Shown here: positions 52,947 to 59,828 of the stretch, in pieces
Numbering within the stretch: the stretch's first letter is position 1
Layout of the letters: every line of letters begins with the position of its first letter
Origin: Candidatus Wallbacteria bacterium
GTDB taxonomy: Bacteria; Muiribacteriota; UBA6191; JACPRK01
Direction of reading: 5' to 3'
Length of the DNA: 64,000 nucleotides
NCBI GenBank assembly: GCA_016213845.1
Contig: JACQZN010000111.1
Span: 124,001 to 188,000, forward strand
The notes under the pieces: generated by a model
Database searches by the model: none
The model's input: the letters and a program-made list of their open reading frames with translations, nothing else
What the model was told of the DNA's origin: nothing
Program-made: the position numbers and the translations under genes

Positions 52947-53762
52947 CTAGCGTTGCCAGAACCGCGCGGTCGACTCCGGCACCAGCGAGCCTGGCTGCAG
53001 CGGATCCGGCTGTCCTCGAGAAACCGCATCCAGCCTGACTTTCGAGAGTTCGATGGCTCGCTTGCCGACGTCGCACCCGATGAACCGCCTCCCCATCCCG
53101 ATCGCCGCCGCCCCGGCGCTACCGGCTCCGAGGAAAGGGTCGCACACCAGCTCACCCTGCGATGTGCTCGCCGCGATCATGATCTCGAAGAGCTCCCGCG
53201 GCTTCTGTGTCGGGTACGCACTCCTCACCAGCCGCTTCACCCGCCACACGTCCGGAAAGCCGCGGTGGGCGAGCTTTCGCTTCCCCTTCGTCGCGAACAG
53301 TACCAGCTCATGCTGTCGCCGGTACCAGTGGCCCATCCCCATGCGCACCTTGTCCCACGTCACCAGGCACTTCACGTCGAACACCTCGCGCGCCAGGTGC
53401 CCCAGAGTCAAAAGTGAAAACGAGTCGAACATGACGTAGAGGTGCCTGTCCGGCTTGAGCGCCCTGTGACAGAGCCGCAGGAACTCGAGAAACGACTCCG
53501 GCGAGTCCCTGAACTCCCGCATCCACTTGTCGTTCTCCGGGTCGCTGTAGCGCCCCACGATCCGGCCGTGGCCGAACTTCATGTGGTTGTTCATGCCGCT
53601 GTAGGCAGGGTCCGTCGCGATCAGGTCGACGCTCCCCGCCGGCAGCCGTCCCAGCACCTCCAGGCAGTCGCCTCGTGCCAGCGCCCATCCCTCCCCTCCG
53701 ACGGCCCCCTTTCCCAGCAACGCTCGAACCCCTGCCCCGCTCCGCCCCGCGACTCGTGCCAC
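52947..53762 (-). CDS. Orphan DNA methyltransferase (N4/N6 type, beta order)
   Basis: 271 residues. The catalytic motif IV is DPAY at Asp51-Tyr54 (the family usually has DPPY), followed by a long recognition region, and motif I lies at the C-terminal side (DPFLGAGSAGAAAIGMGRRFIGCDV from Asp208). The order IV then I is that of beta-class amino-methyltransferases. VRSAYPTQKP precedes motif I as in many N4/N6 DNA methylases. No restriction gene lies next to it, so it is a solitary enzyme for epigenetic marking or a remnant of a system. A Pro-to-Ala change in DPPY is rare but keeps the catalytic Asp and Tyr. Confidence 0.85.
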   Translation of the reverse strand: MARVAGRSGAGVRALLGKGAVGGEGWALARGDCLEVLGRLPAGSVDLIATDPAYSGMNNHMKFGHGRIVGRYSDPENDKWMREFRDSPESFLEFLRLCHRALKPDRHLYVMFDSFSLLTLGHLAREVFDVKCLVTWDKVRMGMGHWYRRQHELVLFATKGKRKLAHRGFPDVWRVKRLVRSAYPTQKPRELFEIMIAASTSQGELVCDPFLGAGSAGAAAIGMGRRFIGCDVGKRAIELSKVRLDAVSRGQPDPLQPGSLVPESTARFWQR

Positions 53763-53813
53763 TACCGCTCTCCCGTCACCCCGCCCACTCGCTCCCCCCT
53801 CGCCCGGTGAACC

Positions 53814-54785
53814 TCAGGCCTTGGCCCCCGCGCCTCGCAGCATTCGCCTCAGGAATACACCCACCATCCGCCGGCGATAGTTCGGCGACAGCGCCGTGTT
53901 CTTCACCGGCGTCACCGCCTTCATCACTCGTTCTGCCAGGACCTCCACCAGTTCGTCCGAGAGCGGCTGGCCGTACACGGCCGAGGTCAGCCCGTCGAAC
54001 ACCAGCGGCACCGTGTCCACCGCCGTCGCCGCGATCCGCAGCGACTCCACGCGTCCGCCCCGCGTGGCAAACGAAACCGCCAGCCCCATCTCGGGATAGT
54101 CGAAGGCGTCCCTCAACCTCAGTTTTCTGTACTCCGCCCGCAGTCCCGGGGGCGGCTCGGGAATCTCGACGCTGGCGATCATCTCGCCGGCCCGGAGCAC
54201 GTGGCGCTTGATCCCGTCCCCTTCGTAGAACCGCGCCAGCTCCACCTCGCGTTCGCCCGCAGCGGACACCAGCCTCACCCTCGCCCCCAGCACGATGAGG
54301 GCCGGCGCCAGATCGCCGGAAAACGTGGCGTAGCACCGCTCCTTCTGAGGCACAACGAGGCAGCTGTCCCCTTCGGCCTTCATGCAGAAGCCCTTCGAGG
54401 CGCGCCACGGACGGCTCTGGTTGAAGTAGAAACAGCGCGTCTCTACCAGCAGGTTCCCGCCGACCGTCGCGGTCTGCCGGATGAGCGGCGAAGCGACCTT
54501 CGAGGCCGCCTGGGCGACCACCGCCAGCTCCTTTCGCGCCAGCTCGCTGGCTTCCAGCTCCGCCAACGTCACCAGCGCGCCGACACGCCGCGGCGTCACC
54601 TCGCGAAGCTCACCGACTCGAGCCAGGCTCACGACGTGAGGTTTGGGGTTGAGCCGGTTCTTGTAGTTCTGCAGCAGGTCCGTGCCGCCGGCCACGAAGT
54701 CGAAATCGGGTGCCAGGCGCGCGGCCAGCTCCACGGCCTCCCGGACCGACGCCGGCTGGTGCAACTCGAAGCGCGGCAGGATCAT
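53814..54785 (-). CDS. hcrB: Hydroxybenzoyl-CoA-reductase-type FAD subunit with extra [4Fe-4S] cluster
   Basis: 323 residues of the xanthine-oxidase-family FAD subunit. FAD motifs are FVAGGTDLLQNY and TATVGGNLLVETRCF. An insertion carries Cys118, Cys134, Cys142 and Cys151 (spacing C-x15-C-x7-C-x8-C). This is exactly the spacing of the additional [4Fe-4S] ligands reported for the beta subunit of Thauera 4-hydroxybenzoyl-CoA reductase (Cys122/138/146/155, from memory). That cluster lets the enzyme run as a reductase fed by low-potential ferredoxin, so this is not a plain xanthine dehydrogenase or CO dehydrogenase. The ATG at 54785 overlaps the end of the Mo subunit gene by 4 nt. Confidence 0.82.
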   Translation of the reverse strand: MILPRFELHQPASVREAVELAARLAPDFDFVAGGTDLLQNYKNRLNPKPHVVSLARVGELREVTPRRVGALVTLAELEASELARKELAVVAQAASKVASPLIRQTATVGGNLLVETRCFYFNQSRPWRASKGFCMKAEGDSCLVVPQKERCYATFSGDLAPALIVLGARVRLVSAAGEREVELARFYEGDGIKRHVLRAGEMIASVEIPEPPPGLRAEYRKLRLRDAFDYPEMGLAVSFATRGGRVESLRIAATAVDTVPLVFDGLTSAVYGQPLSDELVEVLAERVMKAVTPVKNTALSPNYRRRMVGVFLRRMLRGAGAKA

Positions 54786-57133
54786 CGGACTGCCTCCCTG
54801 GGACGCGCGGGGTGCTTCCAGCGTTCGATGCCCGCCGCTCGGTTTCTCTGGATTCCGAGCAGGATGTCCTCCGGCGTCACCGGAAGCCTGTAGCTCCGCA
54901 CTCCGACCGCGTCGTAGATGGCGTTTGCCACGCACGGCAGGATCGGCAGCAGCGGCCCCTCGCCGGACTCTTTCGCACCAAACGGACCTTCCGGGTCGTT
55001 CGACTCGATCAGCACGCACTCGACCTCGGGCATCTCCGCGGGCGAGAGCATCTTGTAGTCGAGGAAGTTCGGGTTGAGCACGTTCCCATGGTTGTAGCGG
55101 AAGTTCTCCGCCATGAACTGCCCCAGCCCCATGTGGATCGAGCCCTCGATCTGCCCCTCCACTGCGGTCGGATTCAGCGCCCGGCCACAGTCGTGGGCCG
55201 CCCAGACCTTCTTGACCGCGATGAACCCGGTTTCGGGATCGACCTCCACCTCGCTCACGTAGGCCTGGAAGCTGTACGTCGGCGAGAGTCCCGCAGCAGC
55301 ACCCTTGAACTTCCCGCCCATCGGTGGGGACTGGTAGCTCCCCTTGGCAATGAGCGCCCCGTTGTTGGCCAGTGCCTCGGCCAGCGCCTCGGTGAAGCTC
55401 ACGTGCACCGAGGGGTCGGTGGCGTACACCACGCGCTCGCGGGCCAGCACGAAGCCCTCGGAGGGGTGTCCCGTCAGCCGCGACGCGGCCGCTATCAGTT
55501 TCGCCCGCACCTGCTCGGCCGCCCGGCGGGCAGCATTGCCGGCCATGAAGGTAACCCGGCTCGAATAGCTGCCCAGATCCACGGGGTCCATGTCGCTATC
55601 GGCGGTGTAGACCCGCACCCGGTCCAGTCCCACGCCCAGGACCTCGGCCACGCACTGGGCGAGCACGGTGTCGCTGCCCTGCCCGATGTCGGAAGCACCA
55701 CTGTGAATGGTGATGCCGCCGTCCATGTCGAGCTTGAGGTGCACGGTCGACTGCGGCAGCTTGCTCCAGTGGATCGGGAGCGCAGAGCCACTGATGTAGA
55801 AGCCGCACGCCACGCCAACGCCACGCCCGTACGGCAGCCGCCGGAACTTCCGGGACCACTCGCTTCGCCTCATCACTTCCCGCATCCCGTCGGCGATGCC
55901 GTTGGAGGTGATGCGGAACTCGTTGATCGTCTTCGTGTAGGGCGGCAGGAAGTTCGCCAGTCGCAGCTCGCAGGGGTCCTGCCCCAGCTCCTCAGCGATC
56001 TCGTCCAGAGTCACCTCGAAGGCATAGCGCGAGTTGACGGCCCCGTGACCGCGCATCGCCCCGCACGGGGGTTTGTTCGTGTAGACGCGCGTGCCCGAGT
56101 AGCGAAAGTTTTCGAGCTTGTAGGGGCCGGCGCTCAGCACGCCGTTGTAGTAGGTCGTCACGACGCCGAAGCTGCCCCAAGCGCCGCCGTCGATGAGCGC
56201 CTTCAGGTCGAGGCCCGTGATGTTGCCAGCTGCGTCGACGCTGACCGCCACGTCGGTGCGCGTCGGGTGGCGGCCGTGATGGCTGAGGAAGACTTCCTCG
56301 CGGTCGAAGAGGATCTTGACGGGACGGCCGGCCTTCATCGAGAGCAGCGCCGCCGCCATCTCGTGGGGAAACGGATCGCTCTTGCCTCCGAAGGCGCCGC
56401 CGACCATCGGCTTGATCACGCGGATCCGGTGCATCGGCAAACCGGTCACTTCGGCAAGCGCGCGGTGGACGTAGTGCGGGACCTGTGTGGCCGACCAGAG
56501 CGTGAGCCGGCCGCCCGAGTCGTAGTGGGCGATGGCGCAATGCGGTTCGGTGAAGGCATGCGTCACGCTCGAGAACTCGAAATGATTGCGCTTCACCAGG
56601 CGCGCCGCGGCGAAGGCGCGCTCCACGTCGCCGAAGTCCTGGTCGACCGTCTTGTGGATGTTGGTGTCGCCCAGGGTCCGCTCGTGGATCTTGTGCGCCG
56701 GATCGGTCACCGGTTTCAAGCTGTCCTCGGGCCGCAGAAAGGCGGGGTAAGGCTCGTATTCGACCCGGATGAGGTCGAGCGCCTCCAGCGCGGTCTCCTC
56801 GTCTACCGCTGCAACGGCCGCGACCTGGTCGCCCACGAAGATGACCTTGTCGACGGCAAGGGCGGTCTCGTCCTTGCTGATCGGCAGCACTCCGAAGTTG
56901 GCCCGATTCTCCTTGCCGACCACGACGGCGACCACCCCAGGGAGGGCGGCCGCGCTGGCTGTGTCGATCTCTCGAATGCGGGCGTGGGCGTGCGGGCTCC
57001 GCAGGATCTTGCCGACCAGCATGCCGGGCAGCTTGATGTCGTCGGTGTAGACACCTTCGCCGGTCGTCTTCTTCAGAGCGTCGACCAGGGGGATTCGCTT
57101 GCCGACGACCCCGAGCTCCCCCTCAGCGGCCAC
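54782..57133 (-). CDS. hcrA: Molybdopterin-binding catalytic subunit, hydroxybenzoyl-CoA reductase type
   Basis: 783 residues, the usual length of HcrA (about 770). It has GKRIPLVDALKKTTGEGVYTDDI at the start, the cofactor-contacting GGAFGGKSD, GAMRGHGAVNSRYAFE and SDIGQGSDTV, and the catalytic Glu region GPFGAKESGEGPL near the C terminus. The family removes or adds oxygen at aromatic or heterocyclic carbons. With the special FAD subunit, the predicted reaction is reductive dehydroxylation of 4-hydroxybenzoyl-CoA to benzoyl-CoA, but the substrate pocket cannot be judged here. The start is GTG at 57133, overlapping hcrC by 11 nt. Confidence 0.8.
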   Translation of the reverse strand: MAAEGELGVVGKRIPLVDALKKTTGEGVYTDDIKLPGMLVGKILRSPHAHARIREIDTASAAALPGVVAVVVGKENRANFGVLPISKDETALAVDKVIFVGDQVAAVAAVDEETALEALDLIRVEYEPYPAFLRPEDSLKPVTDPAHKIHERTLGDTNIHKTVDQDFGDVERAFAAARLVKRNHFEFSSVTHAFTEPHCAIAHYDSGGRLTLWSATQVPHYVHRALAEVTGLPMHRIRVIKPMVGGAFGGKSDPFPHEMAAALLSMKAGRPVKILFDREEVFLSHHGRHPTRTDVAVSVDAAGNITGLDLKALIDGGAWGSFGVVTTYYNGVLSAGPYKLENFRYSGTRVYTNKPPCGAMRGHGAVNSRYAFEVTLDEIAEELGQDPCELRLANFLPPYTKTINEFRITSNGIADGMREVMRRSEWSRKFRRLPYGRGVGVACGFYISGSALPIHWSKLPQSTVHLKLDMDGGITIHSGASDIGQGSDTVLAQCVAEVLGVGLDRVRVYTADSDMDPVDLGSYSSRVTFMAGNAARRAAEQVRAKLIAAASRLTGHPSEGFVLARERVVYATDPSVHVSFTEALAEALANNGALIAKGSYQSPPMGGKFKGAAAGLSPTYSFQAYVSEVEVDPETGFIAVKKVWAAHDCGRALNPTAVEGQIEGSIHMGLGQFMAENFRYNHGNVLNPNFLDYKMLSPAEMPEVECVLIESNDPEGPFGAKESGEGPLLPILPCVANAIYDAVGVRSYRLPVTPEDILLGIQRNRAAGIERWKHPARPREAVR

Positions 57134-57641
57134 GCGGTACCTCCGGCGCCAATCGCCGGGCCCGCAAGCGCTCGGCGGAGACCTGGATAGCCTCGACGAT
57201 CTTCACATAGCCCGTGCAGCGGCAGAGGTTGCCGCTGATCGCCGACTTGATCTCCTCGACGCTCGGCTCGGGGTTCTTCTCGAGCAGCGCCGTGCAGGTC
57301 ATCAGGAAACCCGGGGTGCAGAAGCCGCACTGACTGCCGCCTGCTTCTGCGAAGCACTCCTGGAGAGGATGGAGGTGGGTCCCCTCTTTGAGCCCCTCGA
57401 CCGTCGTGATGCGCTTGCCCTCGCACTGCAGGGCAAGCGTCAGACACGAGAGCACGGGCTTCCCCTCGACCAGCACGGTGCAACAGCCGCACGTTCCCAT
57501 GTCGCAGCCGCGCTTGGTCCCGGTCAGATTCAGCTCCTCCCGCAGCACATCGAGCAGGACGTCATACGGCCTCACCGCCGCCTGCTGGCGCAGCCCGTTG
57601 ACCTCGAGTTCGAGAAGGACCCGCTTAGGTGTGTTCTTCAT
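57123..57641 (-). CDS. hcrC: 2x[2Fe-2S] subunit, hydroxybenzoyl-CoA reductase type
   Basis: 172 residues. The plant-type [2Fe-2S] cluster uses Cys46, Cys51, Cys54 and Cys66 (C-x4-C-x2-C-x11-C, in RGCDMGTCGCC). The second, alpha-helical cluster uses Cys105, Cys108, Cys140 and Cys142 (QCGFC...NLCRC). This is the standard small subunit of molybdenum hydroxylases. It is first in the operon. Gene order (FeS, Mo, FAD) equals hcrC-hcrA-hcrB only in part: in Thauera the Mo and FAD genes are the other way round. No CoA ligase or benzoyl-CoA reductase genes lie in the window. Confidence 0.85.
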   Translation of the reverse strand: MKNTPKRVLLELEVNGLRQQAAVRPYDVLLDVLREELNLTGTKRGCDMGTCGCCTVLVEGKPVLSCLTLALQCEGKRITTVEGLKEGTHLHPLQECFAEAGGSQCGFCTPGFLMTCTALLEKNPEPSVEEIKSAISGNLCRCTGYVKIVEAIQVSAERLRARRLAPEVPRGR

Positions 57642-57720
57642 GAGGATGAATGTGTGCCCGCTCCACCCCCTGATGAACCCTGCGCGGAGGAGCGCGGAGT
57701 ATAGCACAAATCGCGCCGAC

Positions 57721-57790
57721 GGGAAAACTGGGGACACACGACCTATTTTTTCAAAATAGGTCGTGTGTCCCCAGTTTTCCCCAGTTTTCA
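57721..57790. repeat. Perfect 29-bp inverted repeat (GGGGACACACGACCTA family)
   Basis: The left arm 57721-57749 and right arm 57753-57781 are exact reverse complements with a TTC loop. They begin GGGAAAACTGGGGACACACG and end at the AT-rich tip CTATTTT/AAAATAG. A further CCCCAGTTTTC follows at 57780-57790. It lies between the hcr operon and purU, 7 bp from the purU stop, so it can also act as a terminator for purU on the minus strand. The layout (long arms, tiny loop, AT tip) is like REPIN or MITE elements. Confidence 0.85.
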
Positions 57791-58645
57791 CTCCCGGACG
57801 CGGACGACGCGGTGGAAGTGGAGCTCGACTTCGCGGGCGACGACGCGGCGGACGCCTTCGACGAGGCAGTGGGGCTCGTTGTCCTCCTGGCCGCGGCGGA
57901 CGATCTCCTCGAGGGGCATGCCGGGAGGAACGGTGAAGGTGGACTGGTAGACAATCTGATTGCCGGCGTCGAGCTCGGGGACGATGAAGTGGCAGGTGGC
58001 GCCGTAGGTGAGCATGCGCGCGGCGTAGGCATCCTGGTAGGGGCGGGCGCCGGGGAAAGACGGGAGCAGCCCGTGGTGAAGGTTGAGGATGCGGCCGCCC
58101 GCAAACTTCCAGCAGACGCTCGGGGGCAGGATTCGCATGTAGCGGGCGAGGACGATGTAGTCGACGCCGTGCTGGTCGAGGAGCTCGACGAACCGGTCGT
58201 TGTCGGGGACGCCCTTTTCGTCTCCGACGTCGAACCACGGAACCTGGAACTGCTCGGCCAGGGATCTGCAGCTCGCGCGGTTGCCGATCACGACCGCGGC
58301 CTCGGCCCTCATCACGCCGTCGCGGATGGCGCGCAGGAGCGCCAGCGGTGTTTCCGGGCGCGACGTGACGCAGACAGCCAGCCGCGGGCAGCGTTCCCTC
58401 TCCTGGGGCGACCAGACGCGGATCGAGAGCTGCTTCTGCGCGCCGATCTCCTCCATCGCTGCGCGGAGCGAGGGGAGCTCGGAGGGCTCGAGCTCGATGC
58501 GCATCATCATGGCGAAGACCCGCTCCTCGTCATGATCGTACATCTGGATCTCGGCGATGTTGGCGCCGTGTCCGGTGACGTAGTGGACGATGGGATCGGC
58601 CAGGCCCCGGTTGTCGGGCCCGACGGCCGTCACGATCACCTTCAT
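57788..58645 (-). CDS. purU: Formyltetrahydrofolate deformylase-like protein
   Basis: 285 residues. The N-terminal ACT-like domain (VIVTAVGPDNRGLADPIVHYVTGHGANIAEIQMYD) is followed by a formyl-transferase fold with ARYMRILP, NLHHGLLPSFPGARPY (usually N-I-H-H-S-F-L-P) and YGATCHFIVPELDAGNQIVYQ (G-A-T-x-H-x-V-x-x-x-x-D-x-G-x-I-I). PurU hydrolyses 10-formyl-THF to formate and THF to balance one-carbon pools. The catalytic His is kept, but HHG replaces HHS, a mild departure that leaves some doubt about substrate. Separate from hcr by the hairpin. Confidence 0.82.
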   Translation of the reverse strand: MKVIVTAVGPDNRGLADPIVHYVTGHGANIAEIQMYDHDEERVFAMMMRIELEPSELPSLRAAMEEIGAQKQLSIRVWSPQERERCPRLAVCVTSRPETPLALLRAIRDGVMRAEAAVVIGNRASCRSLAEQFQVPWFDVGDEKGVPDNDRFVELLDQHGVDYIVLARYMRILPPSVCWKFAGGRILNLHHGLLPSFPGARPYQDAYAARMLTYGATCHFIVPELDAGNQIVYQSTFTVPPGMPLEEIVRRGQEDNEPHCLVEGVRRVVAREVELHFHRVVRVRE

Positions 58646-58667
58646 CAGCGAGGCCTCTCTTGCGGCG

Positions 58668-59777
58668 TCACCAGCCGAGCTGCGGAGGCTGAGGGCTGAC
58701 GCTCTCGACTCCTCGCGTGGCCAGATAGTCGGCCAGACCGTCGGGGTCGGCCGCCTGGCAGGGCGTGAGGGCGCCCGAGCGGTCGTAACCGGGCTCCGCC
58801 ATCTTCGACGCGAAGTAGACCGCGGTGACGGCAGTCAATCCGTAGGGGTCGCGCCCCTCGACCAGCGCGAACTGGCGGCGGCCGTCCTCGTCGGTAGACT
58901 CGGCCCAGACGGCGAACTGCGCGCGGGCGCGGTCGCTCTCGGAAGGCCCTTCGGGGGCGGCTTCGATCCACCAGTCGAGCAGCTTGCGGGCCGGGGAGCG
59001 AGCCAGCGCCGGCAGGAACGGGCCGATGAGGGGCAACAGACGCGCGCCTGCCGATGGCACGGCCATGTAAACGCGCACGTCGCGAGCGCCGGTCGTGCGC
59101 GGCGCCGTCACGACGTCGCCCCAGGGAACACTGACGACCCGGCGCGGGCCGAACGGCGGTGGGAAGGGCACGTGCCGGGCGTGGTGTCCGATCGGCTCGA
59201 GCACGTGCCGCCCCGCCTCCCAGCACGGACAGCCCGCTCCCATCGCGCCGACCGCGCTCTTCATGGTTCCGTGGGTGAGCGGAGTGCCGCTGGTGGCGAT
59301 GGCAAGCTCGACCAGCCGCGGCCGGCTCGCTCCCTTGCAGGCGAGCCAGGCGCACAGGTCCGTCGGCACCACGTCGAAGCCCGCCGCGTTGAGGAGCACG
59401 ACGCCGGCCGCTCGCGCCTCGGCGTCCCGCTTCCAGGTCTGGAGCATGTAGGAGTGCTCGCCCGTGACGTCGACAAAGTGCGTCCGCGCAGCCAGCGCCG
59501 CGTCCTGCACGGGGCGGCCGTAGAGCGCGAAGGGACCTGCGCACGTCAGCACGACCGATGCGCGCGCGGCAGCGGCCGTCAGCGCTTCCCGGTCGTCCAC
59601 GGCAACTGCGATTCGCTCGAAGGCTCCGCCCAGCTCGGCCCCGAGCGACGCGAGCTTTCCGGCGTCCCTCCCGCCTATCGCGAACCGGAGCCCCCGCTCG
59701 GCCAGCTCGCGTGCCACGAGCCTGCCCGTGTAACCGGTGGCGCCGTAGAGGAAGACGTCGAACTCGCGGTCGCCCAT
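58668..59777 (-). CDS. Saccharopine-dehydrogenase-like oxidoreductase (trans-acting enoyl reductase type)
   Basis: 369 residues. The N-terminal Rossmann fold has VFLYGATGYTGRLVARELAERGLRFAIGGRD, a NADP-binding G-x-T-G-x-x-G form. LTCAGPFALYGRPVQDAALAARTHFVDVTGE is highly typical of the saccharopine-dehydrogenase-like family, including mycobacterial trans-acting enoyl reductases and eukaryotic SCCPDH. Members act in lipid or polyketide reduction or are uncharacterised. It lies 22 bp upstream of purU on the same strand, so the two may be co-transcribed, though no functional link is known. Confidence 0.8.
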   Translation of the reverse strand: MGDREFDVFLYGATGYTGRLVARELAERGLRFAIGGRDAGKLASLGAELGGAFERIAVAVDDREALTAAAARASVVLTCAGPFALYGRPVQDAALAARTHFVDVTGEHSYMLQTWKRDAEARAAGVVLLNAAGFDVVPTDLCAWLACKGASRPRLVELAIATSGTPLTHGTMKSAVGAMGAGCPCWEAGRHVLEPIGHHARHVPFPPPFGPRRVVSVPWGDVVTAPRTTGARDVRVYMAVPSAGARLLPLIGPFLPALARSPARKLLDWWIEAAPEGPSESDRARAQFAVWAESTDEDGRRQFALVEGRDPYGLTAVTAVYFASKMAEPGYDRSGALTPCQAADPDGLADYLATRGVESVSPQPPQLGW

Positions 59778-59828
59778 GCCGACCTTTGTAGCGCACAGAG
59801 CTTCTCCGGCACAAGCGCTCCCGCCCGT

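Noticed and set aside
53814..57641. Xanthine dehydrogenase or aerobic CO dehydrogenase
   Set aside because: The additional four-cysteine insertion of the FAD subunit matches hydroxybenzoyl-CoA reductase, and CO dehydrogenase's active-site loop with Cys was not seen. A related but unknown substrate remains possible.
57721..57790. Plain bidirectional terminator
   Set aside because: It could serve so, but a 29-bp perfect stem with conserved non-GC content is far longer than needed and fits a repeat element better; both roles may hold.
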